From: Lewinellaceae bacterium
Lineage (GTDB): Bacteria > Bacteroidota > Bacteroidia > Chitinophagales > Saprospiraceae
Direction: 5' to 3'
Assembly (NCBI GenBank): GCA_020636355.1
Contig: JACJYB010000014.1
Span: 67,876 to 131,875, forward strand
DNA: 64,000 nucleotides
Shown: one piece after another, positions 19,279-26,897 of the stretch
Layout: each line of letters starts with the position of its first letter
Numbering within the stretch: position 1 is the first letter of the stretch
The notes under the pieces: model-generated
The model's database searches: none
The model's input: only the letters and a program-made list of their open reading frames with translations
What the model was told of the DNA's origin: nothing
Position numbers and translations under genes: made by a program

Positions 19279-19728
19279 TTAAAATTTAAACAGCTCCAAG
19301 TGGTTGGCAATGTGCATGCTATGAAAATGCGCATACTGTTTTTTTGTGAGCACACCGAATGCTTCATGAGGATATAATTTACCTTGCCATTCGTCAAAGG
19401 TCTTAATAGCTTTTTGCAGTCGCTGCACACCTTCCAGGGTGCCATTTGGTGGAAAGGCGTTGGTGCCTTTAGTAGGTTCCGAAGTATTGTGTTGCATGTA
19501 CCCGCGCCAGTCGAAGTAATGAAACGCCAGTTTGCCAATAGTTAATTGAAATAGCTTGGAGTGTAATAATGGATATCCCTGCAGAGTAAATTCCATGGCC
19601 AAGGCACAGTGACTTAGGTTCTGGTAGGCATCCCAATCGCCTGAAACTGGTGTGTCCAATTGATTCTCAATGCGGTCCAAAAAGTCCATTACCTCCCCCA
19701 GGTTCTTAAGGATCAACGGTTTTTTCAT
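19279..19728 (-). CDS. DUF1569 (DinB-like) family protein
   Basis: The 149-residue protein ends with YPHEAFGVLTKKQYAHFHSMHIANHLELF, which matches the DUF1569 pattern of a HxxFG segment followed by a His-rich helix (HxxxHxxNHL). These histidines are arranged as in the metal-binding four-helix bundles of the DinB/YfiT superfamily. It is probably a cytoplasmic metal-binding protein of unknown reaction; some relatives act as thiol-dependent transferases, but nothing here proves that. It lies about 110 bp from the second alpha-dioxygenase-like gene and is divergently transcribed from it, so the two may share control DNA. Confidence 0.75.
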   Translation of the reverse strand: MKKPLILKNLGEVMDFLDRIENQLDTPVSGDWDAYQNLSHCALAMEFTLQGYPLLHSKLFQLTIGKLAFHYFDWRGYMQHNTSEPTKGTNAFPPNGTLEGVQRLQKAIKTFDEWQGKLYPHEAFGVLTKKQYAHFHSMHIANHLELFKF

Positions 19729-19836
19729 GGAGATGATGGTTCTTTCATGGAAGATAATTAATTTGATAGAAAACCGAATTTTTCATTAGCTGAAAAACCG
19801 CTCGGATTTATAACTGGAAAATTTTATGCTTAATTT

Positions 19837-22086
19837 ATGACAATCCCCAAGGATAAGGACGCTACCCATCTTGACCAGATGCTTTTGGACCGGAACTTTC
19901 AAGAAATTATCCGGTTCGTCAATGCGATAGAAGATCCATCGTCTGCAATCTTATTCCGTTTGGGTCTGGCGTACTATTGCAGTGAAAACTACCTGGAAGC
20001 TTCGCGATGTTTTCGCGCTGTCCAGGAAGCACATCCGGAGGACACGGAGATAAGGGAATTGTACGAAAGATCGAAAATTAATGCAACCACAGAGATCAAA
20101 GAGTTTGTTCCGGAAGTTTTCCATTTTAATGAGCAGGTTGTTGAAAAACTTAGAAAATCCATGCCATTGCCTGTGCCTGGTAAAGTACACCGTATTCCCG
20201 GCAGATGGCGATTATCTCGTCGGGTGATCGGTGATTTTTCTGGCCATATCTTGTCTGTTATTATTGATGGAGCAACAATTATTTGGGGCCATTTAGCAGG
20301 TTACCGTGATCGGATCTGGACCAATTGGTATCGCCGGCCGGCTTTTTTAGCCATCCTTACATTAGCCTATATGCGGGAAAGAATGCACAAGTTCAATCTT
20401 TATTCAGCCTATCCTGGTAACGCATTGGTTGGTTTTGCAGATCCTGGGATGGTACCTCCGGAAGGAGTGACCCATTTCCGGACTGCTGATGGCAGTTGGA
20501 ACAATTTAAGAAATCCATTCGAAGGCGCGGTAGGTACCAGGTTTTTACGCAACATCCCACCTGGTGCCATTCAGCAGGAAAGTGCGGATCGGATACTGTA
20601 CCCCAATCCGAGAATGTTAAGTCGGATTTTCCTCACGCGAGGTCAAGCCATGAAAGAAGTGCCATTTCTAAATATGCTGGCGGTAGCCTGGATACAGTTT
20701 CAGAATCACGATTGGATCAGCCATGGAGAACCTCATTTAAACGACTATTTTGAAATACAACTGGATGCAGACGACCCAGCAAGGAAAAAGTACCGCCAAC
20801 AGAAAATGTTTGTGGGTAAGACACAAAATGACTTCACACGACGCAGTGAAGATTCTCTTCCGATCACTCATTTGAATGAATGCACACATTGGTGGGATGG
20901 TTCACAAATTTATGGAAGTGATCTGGAGACCCAACTCCGGGTGAGATCAGGAGAGTCTGGTAAATTATTGATCAATTCCAATGGATTGCTTCCCAGAGAT
21001 AAAAAAGGAATTGAGATCACTGGATTTACGCGCAATTGGTGGGTTGGACTGGCAATGATGCACACATTGTTCGTAAAAGAACATAATGCCATCTGTGATA
21101 ATCTCCTGTTACATTATCCCGGCTGGGAAGATGAGAGACTGTTTCAGGTCGCCCGGTTAATCAATGCCGCTGTTATGGCCAAGATCCACAGTTTGGAATG
21201 GAATTCCGTCATAAACCCCAATGCAACCCTGGCTAAGGGGTTGCAATCCAACTGGTATGGCATGCTAACGACATTGTTCCATCCGGAAGGTGAACGAAAA
21301 ACGGTGGCGGATATCAACGTGAAAAACCCTGAGATGGGTGGAGTGGTTGGGAATCCAATTGAGAAACATGGCTCACCTTATGGACTTACCCAGGAATTCG
21401 TAGAAGTTTACCGGCTGCATTCGATGTTACCGGAAACCTTGGTATTGCGCGATCAACATGGGAACATTGAGGAAATACTGCGGTTCATTGAAACCAGGCA
21501 GCGAGGATCCGGGATACTGACCGATCGTGTTGAAATGGCTCAGCTTTGGCACTCATTTGGCCTTCAGCACCCGGGTCAATTGGTCTTAAATAACTACCCT
21601 GCGTTCATGCAGGAGATGAGTATCCCGGGAAATCCAATTTACGATCTGGGTACGGTGGACATTTTGCGAAGCAGAGAACGCGGAGTGCCGAGATACAATG
21701 CTTTCCGTCGGGCATTAGGCTTGCAGCCCGTGAAGAAATTTTCCGATATCACGGATGATCAGGAAATGGTGGACAGATTAACTGCTGCCTATGATGGAGA
21801 CATCGAATTGCTTGACCTGATGATCGGATCCCTGGCGGAAAGTCATCGGCCTAAAGACTTTGCTTTTGGTGAGACCATTTTTCAGATTTTTTTGTTAAAC
21901 GCAACCCGTAGACTCCAGGCTGACCGTTTTTATACCGATTGTTATACCGCCGAATACTATACGCCGGAAGGTCTGGAATGGATTGACCGGACCGATATGA
22001 AGACGGTTTTATTACGCCACTATCCGGAACTGATTCGCACAGGACTGGCTAACGTACAAAATGCGTTTCAACCCTGGCATCCCTGA
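19837..22086 (+). CDS. Alpha-dioxygenase/cyclooxygenase-like haem protein with N-terminal TPR-like segment (paralogue 2)
   Basis: This is a 749-residue paralogue of the protein at 15350, similar along its whole length, including the N-terminal TPR-like part (LGLAYYCSENYLEASRCFRAV). Key residues are retained: distal His291 (VAWIQFQNHDW), HWWDGSQIYGSD, VKEHNAICD, and EVYRLHSMLPE with Tyr525 and proximal His528. The Tyr-x-x-His spacing favours fatty-acid dioxygenase over simple peroxidase activity. No signal peptide is visible. The two copies differ visibly in DNA sequence and codon choice, so the duplication is old, unlike the near-identical giant genes later in the window. It is convergent with the TIGR04282 glycosyltransferase gene. 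Confidence 0.85.
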   Translation: MTIPKDKDATHLDQMLLDRNFQEIIRFVNAIEDPSSAILFRLGLAYYCSENYLEASRCFRAVQEAHPEDTEIRELYERSKINATTEIKEFVPEVFHFNEQVVEKLRKSMPLPVPGKVHRIPGRWRLSRRVIGDFSGHILSVIIDGATIIWGHLAGYRDRIWTNWYRRPAFLAILTLAYMRERMHKFNLYSAYPGNALVGFADPGMVPPEGVTHFRTADGSWNNLRNPFEGAVGTRFLRNIPPGAIQQESADRILYPNPRMLSRIFLTRGQAMKEVPFLNMLAVAWIQFQNHDWISHGEPHLNDYFEIQLDADDPARKKYRQQKMFVGKTQNDFTRRSEDSLPITHLNECTHWWDGSQIYGSDLETQLRVRSGESGKLLINSNGLLPRDKKGIEITGFTRNWWVGLAMMHTLFVKEHNAICDNLLLHYPGWEDERLFQVARLINAAVMAKIHSLEWNSVINPNATLAKGLQSNWYGMLTTLFHPEGERKTVADINVKNPEMGGVVGNPIEKHGSPYGLTQEFVEVYRLHSMLPETLVLRDQHGNIEEILRFIETRQRGSGILTDRVEMAQLWHSFGLQHPGQLVLNNYPAFMQEMSIPGNPIYDLGTVDILRSRERGVPRYNAFRRALGLQPVKKFSDITDDQEMVDRLTAAYDGDIELLDLMIGSLAESHRPKDFAFGETIFQIFLLNATRRLQADRFYTDCYTAEYYTPEGLEWIDRTDMKTVLLRHYPELIRTGLANVQNAFQPWHP

Positions 22087-22131
22087 ATTTAGAAGTGGAA
22101 TATTATCCGTCCGGAAAGACTTTCTGTGGAG

Positions 22132-22734
22132 TCATTCCAAGTCCCAGCCGTGTTTTATCCAGTCTTCCTCGTAGTCGATGTCAACCAGTGGAGGCAGCTC
22201 ATACCAGGTCAGGCCCAGCTCCTGTGCACGACGGATGGTTTCTTCAAATACGGTCTCTGTACTCCAGGTCATCCCGTCAAAGAGGCCGGGTGCCGGCTCC
22301 CGAAGTCCAATCAGGTAATAGCCGCCGTCCTCTGTGCCGCCAATAGCCAGGTCGTGATCCGTCAATGCCACCGAAGCGCTGTCCAGGATGGATGATGTGA
22401 TGCCGGGGATATCACTGCCGATCAGGATTGCGCCTTTATGGCAGGCTAAAATTTCAGTGAAGGCGTTTTTCATCCGCGTTCCCAGATCAGGTCCCTGTTG
22501 CAGACGTTTGGAAAACTGGTTAGGATCCCAGGCATCCTGTGGCTCGATGACTTCGCTGTAATAGATGTATTTGGTGATTTTGATTGGCTGGATAACCTGA
22601 CGGATATGTTCCACCAGGGCTTCGTAGATTGCCAGCGCCTTTTCTGGACCCAGGGTTGCAGCCAACCGGCTTTTAACATGCCCGGGGCGGGCATTTTTTA
22701 TAAAAAGGATCAGGGCAATTTCGTTCTTGTGCAT
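22132..22734 (-). CDS. TIGR04282-type glycosyltransferase (DUF2064, arsenosugar-cluster family)
   Basis: The 200-residue protein has a nucleotidyl/glycosyltransferase A fold: IKNARPGHVKSRLAATLG near the N-terminus is the nucleotide-binding loop, ILIGSDIPGIT contains the metal-binding SD, and IGGTEDGGYYLIGLREP matches the family core. This family recurs in bacterial clusters proposed to make arsenosugars, together with TIGR04283 glycosyltransferases, which also occur here (24207). It is cytoplasmic. It is divergent from the ECF sigma-factor gene with about 80 bp between. The sugar and acceptor are unknown, and the arsenic link comes only from family naming. Confidence 0.82.
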   Translation of the reverse strand: MHKNEIALILFIKNARPGHVKSRLAATLGPEKALAIYEALVEHIRQVIQPIKITKYIYYSEVIEPQDAWDPNQFSKRLQQGPDLGTRMKNAFTEILACHKGAILIGSDIPGITSSILDSASVALTDHDLAIGGTEDGGYYLIGLREPAPGLFDGMTWSTETVFEETIRRAQELGLTWYELPPLVDIDYEEDWIKHGWDLE

Positions 22735-22812
22735 GGAGTAAGGTAATCGATTTTACATTTTAATGGATAAGACTGTTAATTTGTGTCGCTCAACGGTCTA
22801 AAATAACCATCC

Positions 22813-23385
22813 ATGCAGCAACAAAATCCGGATTTACTCACCATCTGGGTCAGGGAATATACTTCCGACCTGCTGAGTTGGGCGGTGGTTAAAACAAGTG
22901 ATCTTGCATTAGCGGAGGATTTGGTCCAGGACACTTTTCTTGCAGCGGCAGAACAAATGGACCGGTTTCGGAATGAGAGCCAGCCCCGTACCTGGCTGTT
23001 CGGGATTCTGAGAAATAAAATTGCCGATCATTTCAGAAAAACATTTCGGGACCAAAACCGGATAGAGGAAGCCCTCAACTCGGAAGCCTTTTTCCAGAGT
23101 ACCGGCGGCTGGAAAGCAGAATTTGCTCCGGCGCCGTGGCCCGATGAGGAAATGGATTTGCTGGATCAGCCTGATTTCATAAGGGTTCTTAAAAGATGCC
23201 TGGAGATGCTTAATCCGGTGATGTCCGACTGCATCCGGATGCGCTTCCTCGAAGATCGCAAAGGCGAATCCATTTGTCAGGAACTGGGTATTGCGGCGAC
23301 TAATTATTGGCAGTTAATCCATCGTGCGAAACTGACTTTGCGCAATTGTCTGGACAGAAACTGGTTTAATCATGACGCGACGTAA
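22813..23385 (+). CDS. ECF-type RNA polymerase sigma factor
   Basis: The 190-residue protein has a sigma-70 region 2 (about 10-80: ALAEDLVQDTFLAAAEQMDRFRNESQPRTWLFGILRNKIADHFRK) and a region 4 (about 130-185: MSDCIRMRFLEDRKGESICQELGIAATNYWQLIHRAKLTLRNCLD), joined by an acidic linker. It is an alternative sigma factor that probably drives its own neighbourhood. The DUF547 lipoprotein gene overlaps its end by 14 bp, showing translational coupling. The small Cys/His protein at 25059 is a candidate anti-sigma factor or metal sensor. Similar sigma factors accompany TIGR04282/TIGR04283 clusters in other Bacteroidota to my knowledge. Confidence 0.9.
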   Translation: MQQQNPDLLTIWVREYTSDLLSWAVVKTSDLALAEDLVQDTFLAAAEQMDRFRNESQPRTWLFGILRNKIADHFRKTFRDQNRIEEALNSEAFFQSTGGWKAEFAPAPWPDEEMDLLDQPDFIRVLKRCLEMLNPVMSDCIRMRFLEDRKGESICQELGIAATNYWQLIHRAKLTLRNCLDRNWFNHDAT

Positions 23386-24190
23386 CCTGAAAATAGCTCC
23401 TCCGTTTATGCGATGCCGGGGCACCCTGATGGTTATGAGTGGTCTTTTCCTGCTGGCATTGCTATCCTGTAGCCAGCGTTTACCCCACGTGTACCCATCC
23501 CGCCAGCCGGTCTCTCATACGAGCTGGGATAGTTTACTGCATCAGTATGTATCTGAGGAAGGATGGGTAAGTTACCAGGGCTTCATCCAGGACAGTCTCA
23601 GGCTAAACCGGTACCTTGATCTGTTAGCGTCAGCACATCCTCAGTCTACCTGGTCGGAAAAAGAGCAAATGGCTTATTGGATCAATGCATACAATGCCTT
23701 TACGGTTAGGTTGATTGTCCGCCATTATCCGGTTAATAGCATTAAAGACATCAAAAGAGGCATTCCGTTTGTGAATACCGTCTGGGATATTCCCTTTATC
23801 CATCTACAGTCGGAAACCTATGATCTGAATCAAATTGAACACGGCATCCTGCGCAAGCAATTCAAGGATGCCCGGATACACGCCGTCATCAATTGTGCCT
23901 CCTACTCGTGCCCCCGTCTGTCCAGGGAGGCTTATGTCGCAGAACGGTTGGACGATCAATTGACGGATGCGATGACCACTTTTATCCATGACCCGCTGCG
24001 GAATCGGATAGTGCTTTCCAGTGTACAAGTTTCATCGATATTTAAGTGGTTTGGAGGAGATTTTCGAAGAGACGCCGGCTCACTCAGAAAATTTTTGAAC
24101 CGTTACCTGGAATATCCAATTCCCGGAGAGGTGGAGATTGAATATCTGGATTACGACTGGTCACTGAATGACAGCAAGGCAAAACAGTAG
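23372..24190 (+). CDS. DUF547 domain lipoprotein
   Basis: A lipoprotein signal (hydrophobic residues about 18-32, ending LLALLSCSQ) precedes a DUF547 domain. Its hallmarks are EKEQMAYWINAYNAFTVRLI, the basic stretch RGIPFVNTVWD, and ARIHAVINCASYSCPRLSREAY with its Cys and His. DUF547 proteins resemble papain/transglutaminase-like folds, with Cys and His as possible catalytic residues, but the activity is uncharacterised. The start codon lies inside the sigma-factor gene (14-bp overlap). The ATG at 23372 is preferred; the in-frame ATGs at about 23408 or 23429 would still give a signal peptide. Its place in the putative arsenosugar cluster is conserved in my recollection of related genomes. Confidence 0.85.
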   Translation: MTRRNLKIAPPFMRCRGTLMVMSGLFLLALLSCSQRLPHVYPSRQPVSHTSWDSLLHQYVSEEGWVSYQGFIQDSLRLNRYLDLLASAHPQSTWSEKEQMAYWINAYNAFTVRLIVRHYPVNSIKDIKRGIPFVNTVWDIPFIHLQSETYDLNQIEHGILRKQFKDARIHAVINCASYSCPRLSREAYVAERLDDQLTDAMTTFIHDPLRNRIVLSSVQVSSIFKWFGGDFRRDAGSLRKFLNRYLEYPIPGEVEIEYLDYDWSLNDSKAKQ

Positions 24191-24206
24191 CCAAGGATCT
24201 GAAATG

Positions 24207-24899
24207 CTAATGCAACCACTGCCGATACCATTGTTTTAATGTAGGACCTGATGCCCATCCTGTGGTCCAGAAAACAAATACCACCAAATTGGCCAGCTGA
24301 ACTCTTGGCCACGAATTCCGGTAGTATTTCCGGGCAGAAACGACACAGTCCTTTGGAATAATACGGACGGTATATCCCCGGGCTTTTGCTTTGCGCAATA
24401 GGATATATTCTTCCATGATGGAGTCCAACGGGTCATAGCCTCCGATGGATCGATATACCTCACTTTTTATGTAAAAAGTTCGATCACCGCCATGCGTGAA
24501 AAACCAATGGAAACGGGTACAAAACGCGTTTATCTTTAATAACCACGGACCACCGTCAAAATGGTATCTGAAATTACCCAGCAAATGGCCTCGTTCCAGT
24601 GCCTGGGCGATGTCCTTTGCAAATGTTTCGGGAGGTAAGGTGTCAGCATGTACAAAATACAATGTGTCGCCCAGTGCCCGTTTAGCACCGCAGTCCATCT
24701 GGGCGGCACGACCACGCAGGCAGGAAATAAACACCTGGGCTCCAGCTTTCTGTGCCATTTCGACCGTATTATCCTCACTTTGTCCATCCACAACAATGAT
24801 CTCTTTCACCAGGTCGCCACCGAAATGAAATAAGTGGTGCACAGTACGCGCTATCCATTTGGATTCATTGTAAACGGGTATGATAATGGACAATCTCAT
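24207..24899 (-). CDS. TIGR04283-type family 2 glycosyltransferase (arsenosugar-cluster family)
   Basis: The 230-residue GT-A protein starts MRLSIIIPVYNES, has the nucleotide-binding VVDGQSEDNT, then RGRAAQMDCGAKRALGDTLYFVHADT, where HAD replaces the usual DxD metal motif, as is characteristic of TIGR04283. It lacks large membrane segments; the C-terminus has a modest hydrophobic stretch (LANLVVFVFWTTGW). It faces the DUF547 gene tail-to-tail. Together with the TIGR04282 enzyme at 22132 this suggests a pair of sugar transferases acting on one product. The ArsM methyltransferase and ArsS radical-SAM protein expected for arsenosugar synthesis are not in this window. Confidence 0.85.
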   Translation of the reverse strand: MRLSIIIPVYNESKWIARTVHHLFHFGGDLVKEIIVVDGQSEDNTVEMAQKAGAQVFISCLRGRAAQMDCGAKRALGDTLYFVHADTLPPETFAKDIAQALERGHLLGNFRYHFDGGPWLLKINAFCTRFHWFFTHGGDRTFYIKSEVYRSIGGYDPLDSIMEEYILLRKAKARGYTVRIIPKDCVVSARKYYRNSWPRVQLANLVVFVFWTTGWASGPTLKQWYRQWLH

Positions 24900-25043
24900 G
24901 GTACAGTATTCAGCGCTGCTACAAGGCGTGTTCTGCAGGGGGCGGCAGAAAAAGAAGTACGATGTTCGGTTGCATTATACAGGAAAGATATTTTATTGTC
25001 AGGAAATCAAAAGCTTTTCGACCAATTGTTAAGGCGTGTAAGT

Positions 25044-25051
25044 TAACTTTG
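25044..25051 (+). promoter_or_regulatory. Candidate Bacteroidota -7 element
   Basis: TAACTTTG matches the TAnnTTTG consensus and ends 7 nt before the ATG at 25059, which would give a leaderless or nearly leaderless transcript. A TTG at 25026-25028 is a weak -33 candidate with a short spacer. Confidence 0.4.
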
Positions 25052-25058
25052 TTTCGTA

Positions 25059-25316
25059 ATGAAGGAAAATCCATTGTTGGTATCTTGTCGTGAAGCCACC
25101 ATCCTGGTGGAAAAAAAACTGCAGGGGGATTTGTCCCTGGTCGGGCATGTCCAATTAGCCCTGCACACGGCAATTTGTGCTGCCTGCCGTACCTATCTGC
25201 GTCAAAGCACCAAAATTGACGGAATTCTTAAAGGTCAATTGAATAAATCTCAACAACATCCGGATAGCCATGCGCTGGAAGAACGCATCATCAGCCGACT
25301 GAACAATCAGGAATAA
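25059..25316 (+). CDS. Small Cys/His protein, possible zinc-finger anti-sigma or metal-sensing protein
   Basis: The 85-residue soluble protein contains LVSCREATILVEKKLQGDLSLVGHVQLALHTAICAACRTYL: a Cys, then an H-x5-H, then CxxC. This resembles the zinc-binding HxxxCxxC core of ZAS-type anti-sigma factors but has no transmembrane helix. With an ECF sigma gene 1.7 kb upstream in the same cluster, an anti-sigma or accessory role is a reasonable guess. The spacing of the Cys and His residues would also allow arsenite or zinc binding. A TAnnTTTG element sits directly upstream, so it has its own promoter. The assignment is tentative; the gene itself looks real. Confidence 0.6.
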   Translation: MKENPLLVSCREATILVEKKLQGDLSLVGHVQLALHTAICAACRTYLRQSTKIDGILKGQLNKSQQHPDSHALEERIISRLNNQE

Positions 25317-25415
25317 CACCCATTCAGGTTTCAATTTATTGTTAAGAAAATCTAAAAGTCCCCGGTCATCCGTCAGGATGCAAAGCCGGCCACGACCAAC
25401 ATATAAAAGCTGGTC

Positions 25416-26099
25416 ATGATTGCTGCAGAAACTTCAGTTAGAAAAATCTACCCCATCACCACTCCGGTTGTAAATGATTGGAATGAACTGTTTTCCCGAG
25501 GAGTTGAACAAAGTTATCGCCGAGGACAGATAATTTTTTCCAGGAATCAGCAGCATCCTTTTGTTTATCAGGTTGTAAAAGGGTTGGTGGCTATCCGTTC
25601 CATCCAGAATACCGATGTGATTCTCGATGCTCCCGGGAAGGGAGACCTGATCAATCTGGACGGATTATTTCAGGATCCCAGTGAAACCTATCAGGCTACT
25701 GCTTTGACCGGATCAACCATTTTGAAGCGTGTTCCTGTCGGTGATATACAGCTGGCTTTACAATCCAGGCAAAAGATTAATGAGTTGGTTCACCAACATC
25801 TACTCAATCAGATCAAGCGATCCCAGGATCGGATCCATGATTTGATGGTACTCTCTGCTCCGGAGCGAATCATTCATTTTCTAATGCAATACGTACTCAA
25901 ACAAGGTCGTCCGGTCGGCTTAGAGTGGGTAGTTCAGCCGGTACTCACCCATCAGGAGATAGGCCTCCTGACCGGAACCGGTAGACAGACAGTTACCACT
26001 GTGCTGAATGAACTGCGTGCAGAAGGCGTGGTCCATTTCACCAGAAATTATTTTATCATCCGGAATCTGGCAAAAATGACTGCATTATCCGGATGCTAA
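25416..26099 (+). CDS. Crp/Fnr-family transcriptional regulator
   Basis: The 227-residue protein has an N-terminal cyclic-nucleotide-binding-like beta-barrel (about 20-125; GQIIFSRNQQHPFVYQVVKGLVAI) and a long dimerisation helix (about 125-165). The C-terminal winged helix has LTHQEIGLLTGTGRQTVTTVLNELRAEG as its helix-turn-helix. The barrel lacks the residues that contact cAMP phosphate, and no Fnr-type Cys cluster is present, so the effector is unknown. The HTH lacks the ExxSR core of CRP and reads GTGRQTV, as in many Bacteroidota members. It follows the small Cys/His gene on the same strand after a 100-bp gap. Confidence 0.85.
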   Translation: MIAAETSVRKIYPITTPVVNDWNELFSRGVEQSYRRGQIIFSRNQQHPFVYQVVKGLVAIRSIQNTDVILDAPGKGDLINLDGLFQDPSETYQATALTGSTILKRVPVGDIQLALQSRQKINELVHQHLLNQIKRSQDRIHDLMVLSAPERIIHFLMQYVLKQGRPVGLEWVVQPVLTHQEIGLLTGTGRQTVTTVLNELRAEGVVHFTRNYFIIRNLAKMTALSGC

Positions 26100-26239
26100 C
26101 TCCCCTTTAACGCCCGGAGGAGGGTAAAACGATTAGGCCCTTGCCAATTGAGCACCCAATTTGATGTTTTTCATCATCCTGGTTTGTTTTTAGCGGCCCG
26201 GTCGACCCAAATCTGGCACTGAACAATTAGATTTGTTTG

Positions 26240-26881
26240 GTGCCAATCATTCATCATCAAAGCATTGAACCCCAAGGGAACTGGGCCATCTGGGAAATCC
26301 GCGAAGCGGAGTCCTGGTTTCGGGCTCACCTGCAATTATTTGATGTGGAGGAAGCCATGATTGGCGAGATGAACAGTCAGCGGAGGCTGGAATGGCTGGC
26401 AGCCCGTCAGTTACTTCATGAAGTACTTGGCGATCAGGACCGCACACCCTGTCTGAAAGATACCAATGGCAAACCTTATCTGGAAGATCGCGCCATCCAT
26501 CTTTCAATGAGTCATTCCCATGACCTTGCTTCGGTGATCCTGGCCCCGGTGCCGGTCGGTATAGATGTTCAGTACCGGGTTGCCAAATTGCAGCGCATTG
26601 CCTCCAAATTTGTTACGGATAAAGAAGTCGATGTTTATCCGGGTAAACCTGATCTGGACTTTCTTCATATCCTGTGGAGTGCCAAAGAATGCATTTATAA
26701 AGCTTATGGTAAAAGGGGGCTTGATTTTCGTGAACATCTCCATGTCTACCTGGACGAGCGGGTGCAGGAGATAGGCACTTGTGAAGGGTTCCTGATCAAA
26801 GGTGACTTTGAAGCCAGATACAACATCCACTACGAATGGTTCGAGCCAGGATATGTGCTGGTCTATGCCCTCATGGCTTAA
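26240..26881 (+). CDS. 4-prime-phosphopantetheinyl transferase superfamily protein
   Basis: The protein has the signatures of Sfp/AcpT-type phosphopantetheinyl transferases: GIDVQYRVAKLQRIASKF (Mg-binding Asp) and ILWSAKECIYKAYGKRGLDF, corresponding to WxxKEaxxK. An upstream HLSMSHSHDLASVIL provides the conserved SxSH. It transfers phosphopantetheine from CoA to carrier-protein serines and is cytoplasmic. The start is probably GTG at 26240 or TTG at 26237, as no ATG is available before conserved sequence. It is convergent with gcvP, with only 16 bp between the stops. It may be the organism's general AcpS-equivalent, but no carrier protein is encoded nearby. Confidence 0.88.
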   Translation: MPIIHHQSIEPQGNWAIWEIREAESWFRAHLQLFDVEEAMIGEMNSQRRLEWLAARQLLHEVLGDQDRTPCLKDTNGKPYLEDRAIHLSMSHSHDLASVILAPVPVGIDVQYRVAKLQRIASKFVTDKEVDVYPGKPDLDFLHILWSAKECIYKAYGKRGLDFREHLHVYLDERVQEIGTCEGFLIKGDFEARYNIHYEWFEPGYVLVYALMA

Positions 26882-26897
26882 TCTCAGACCAATCGCC

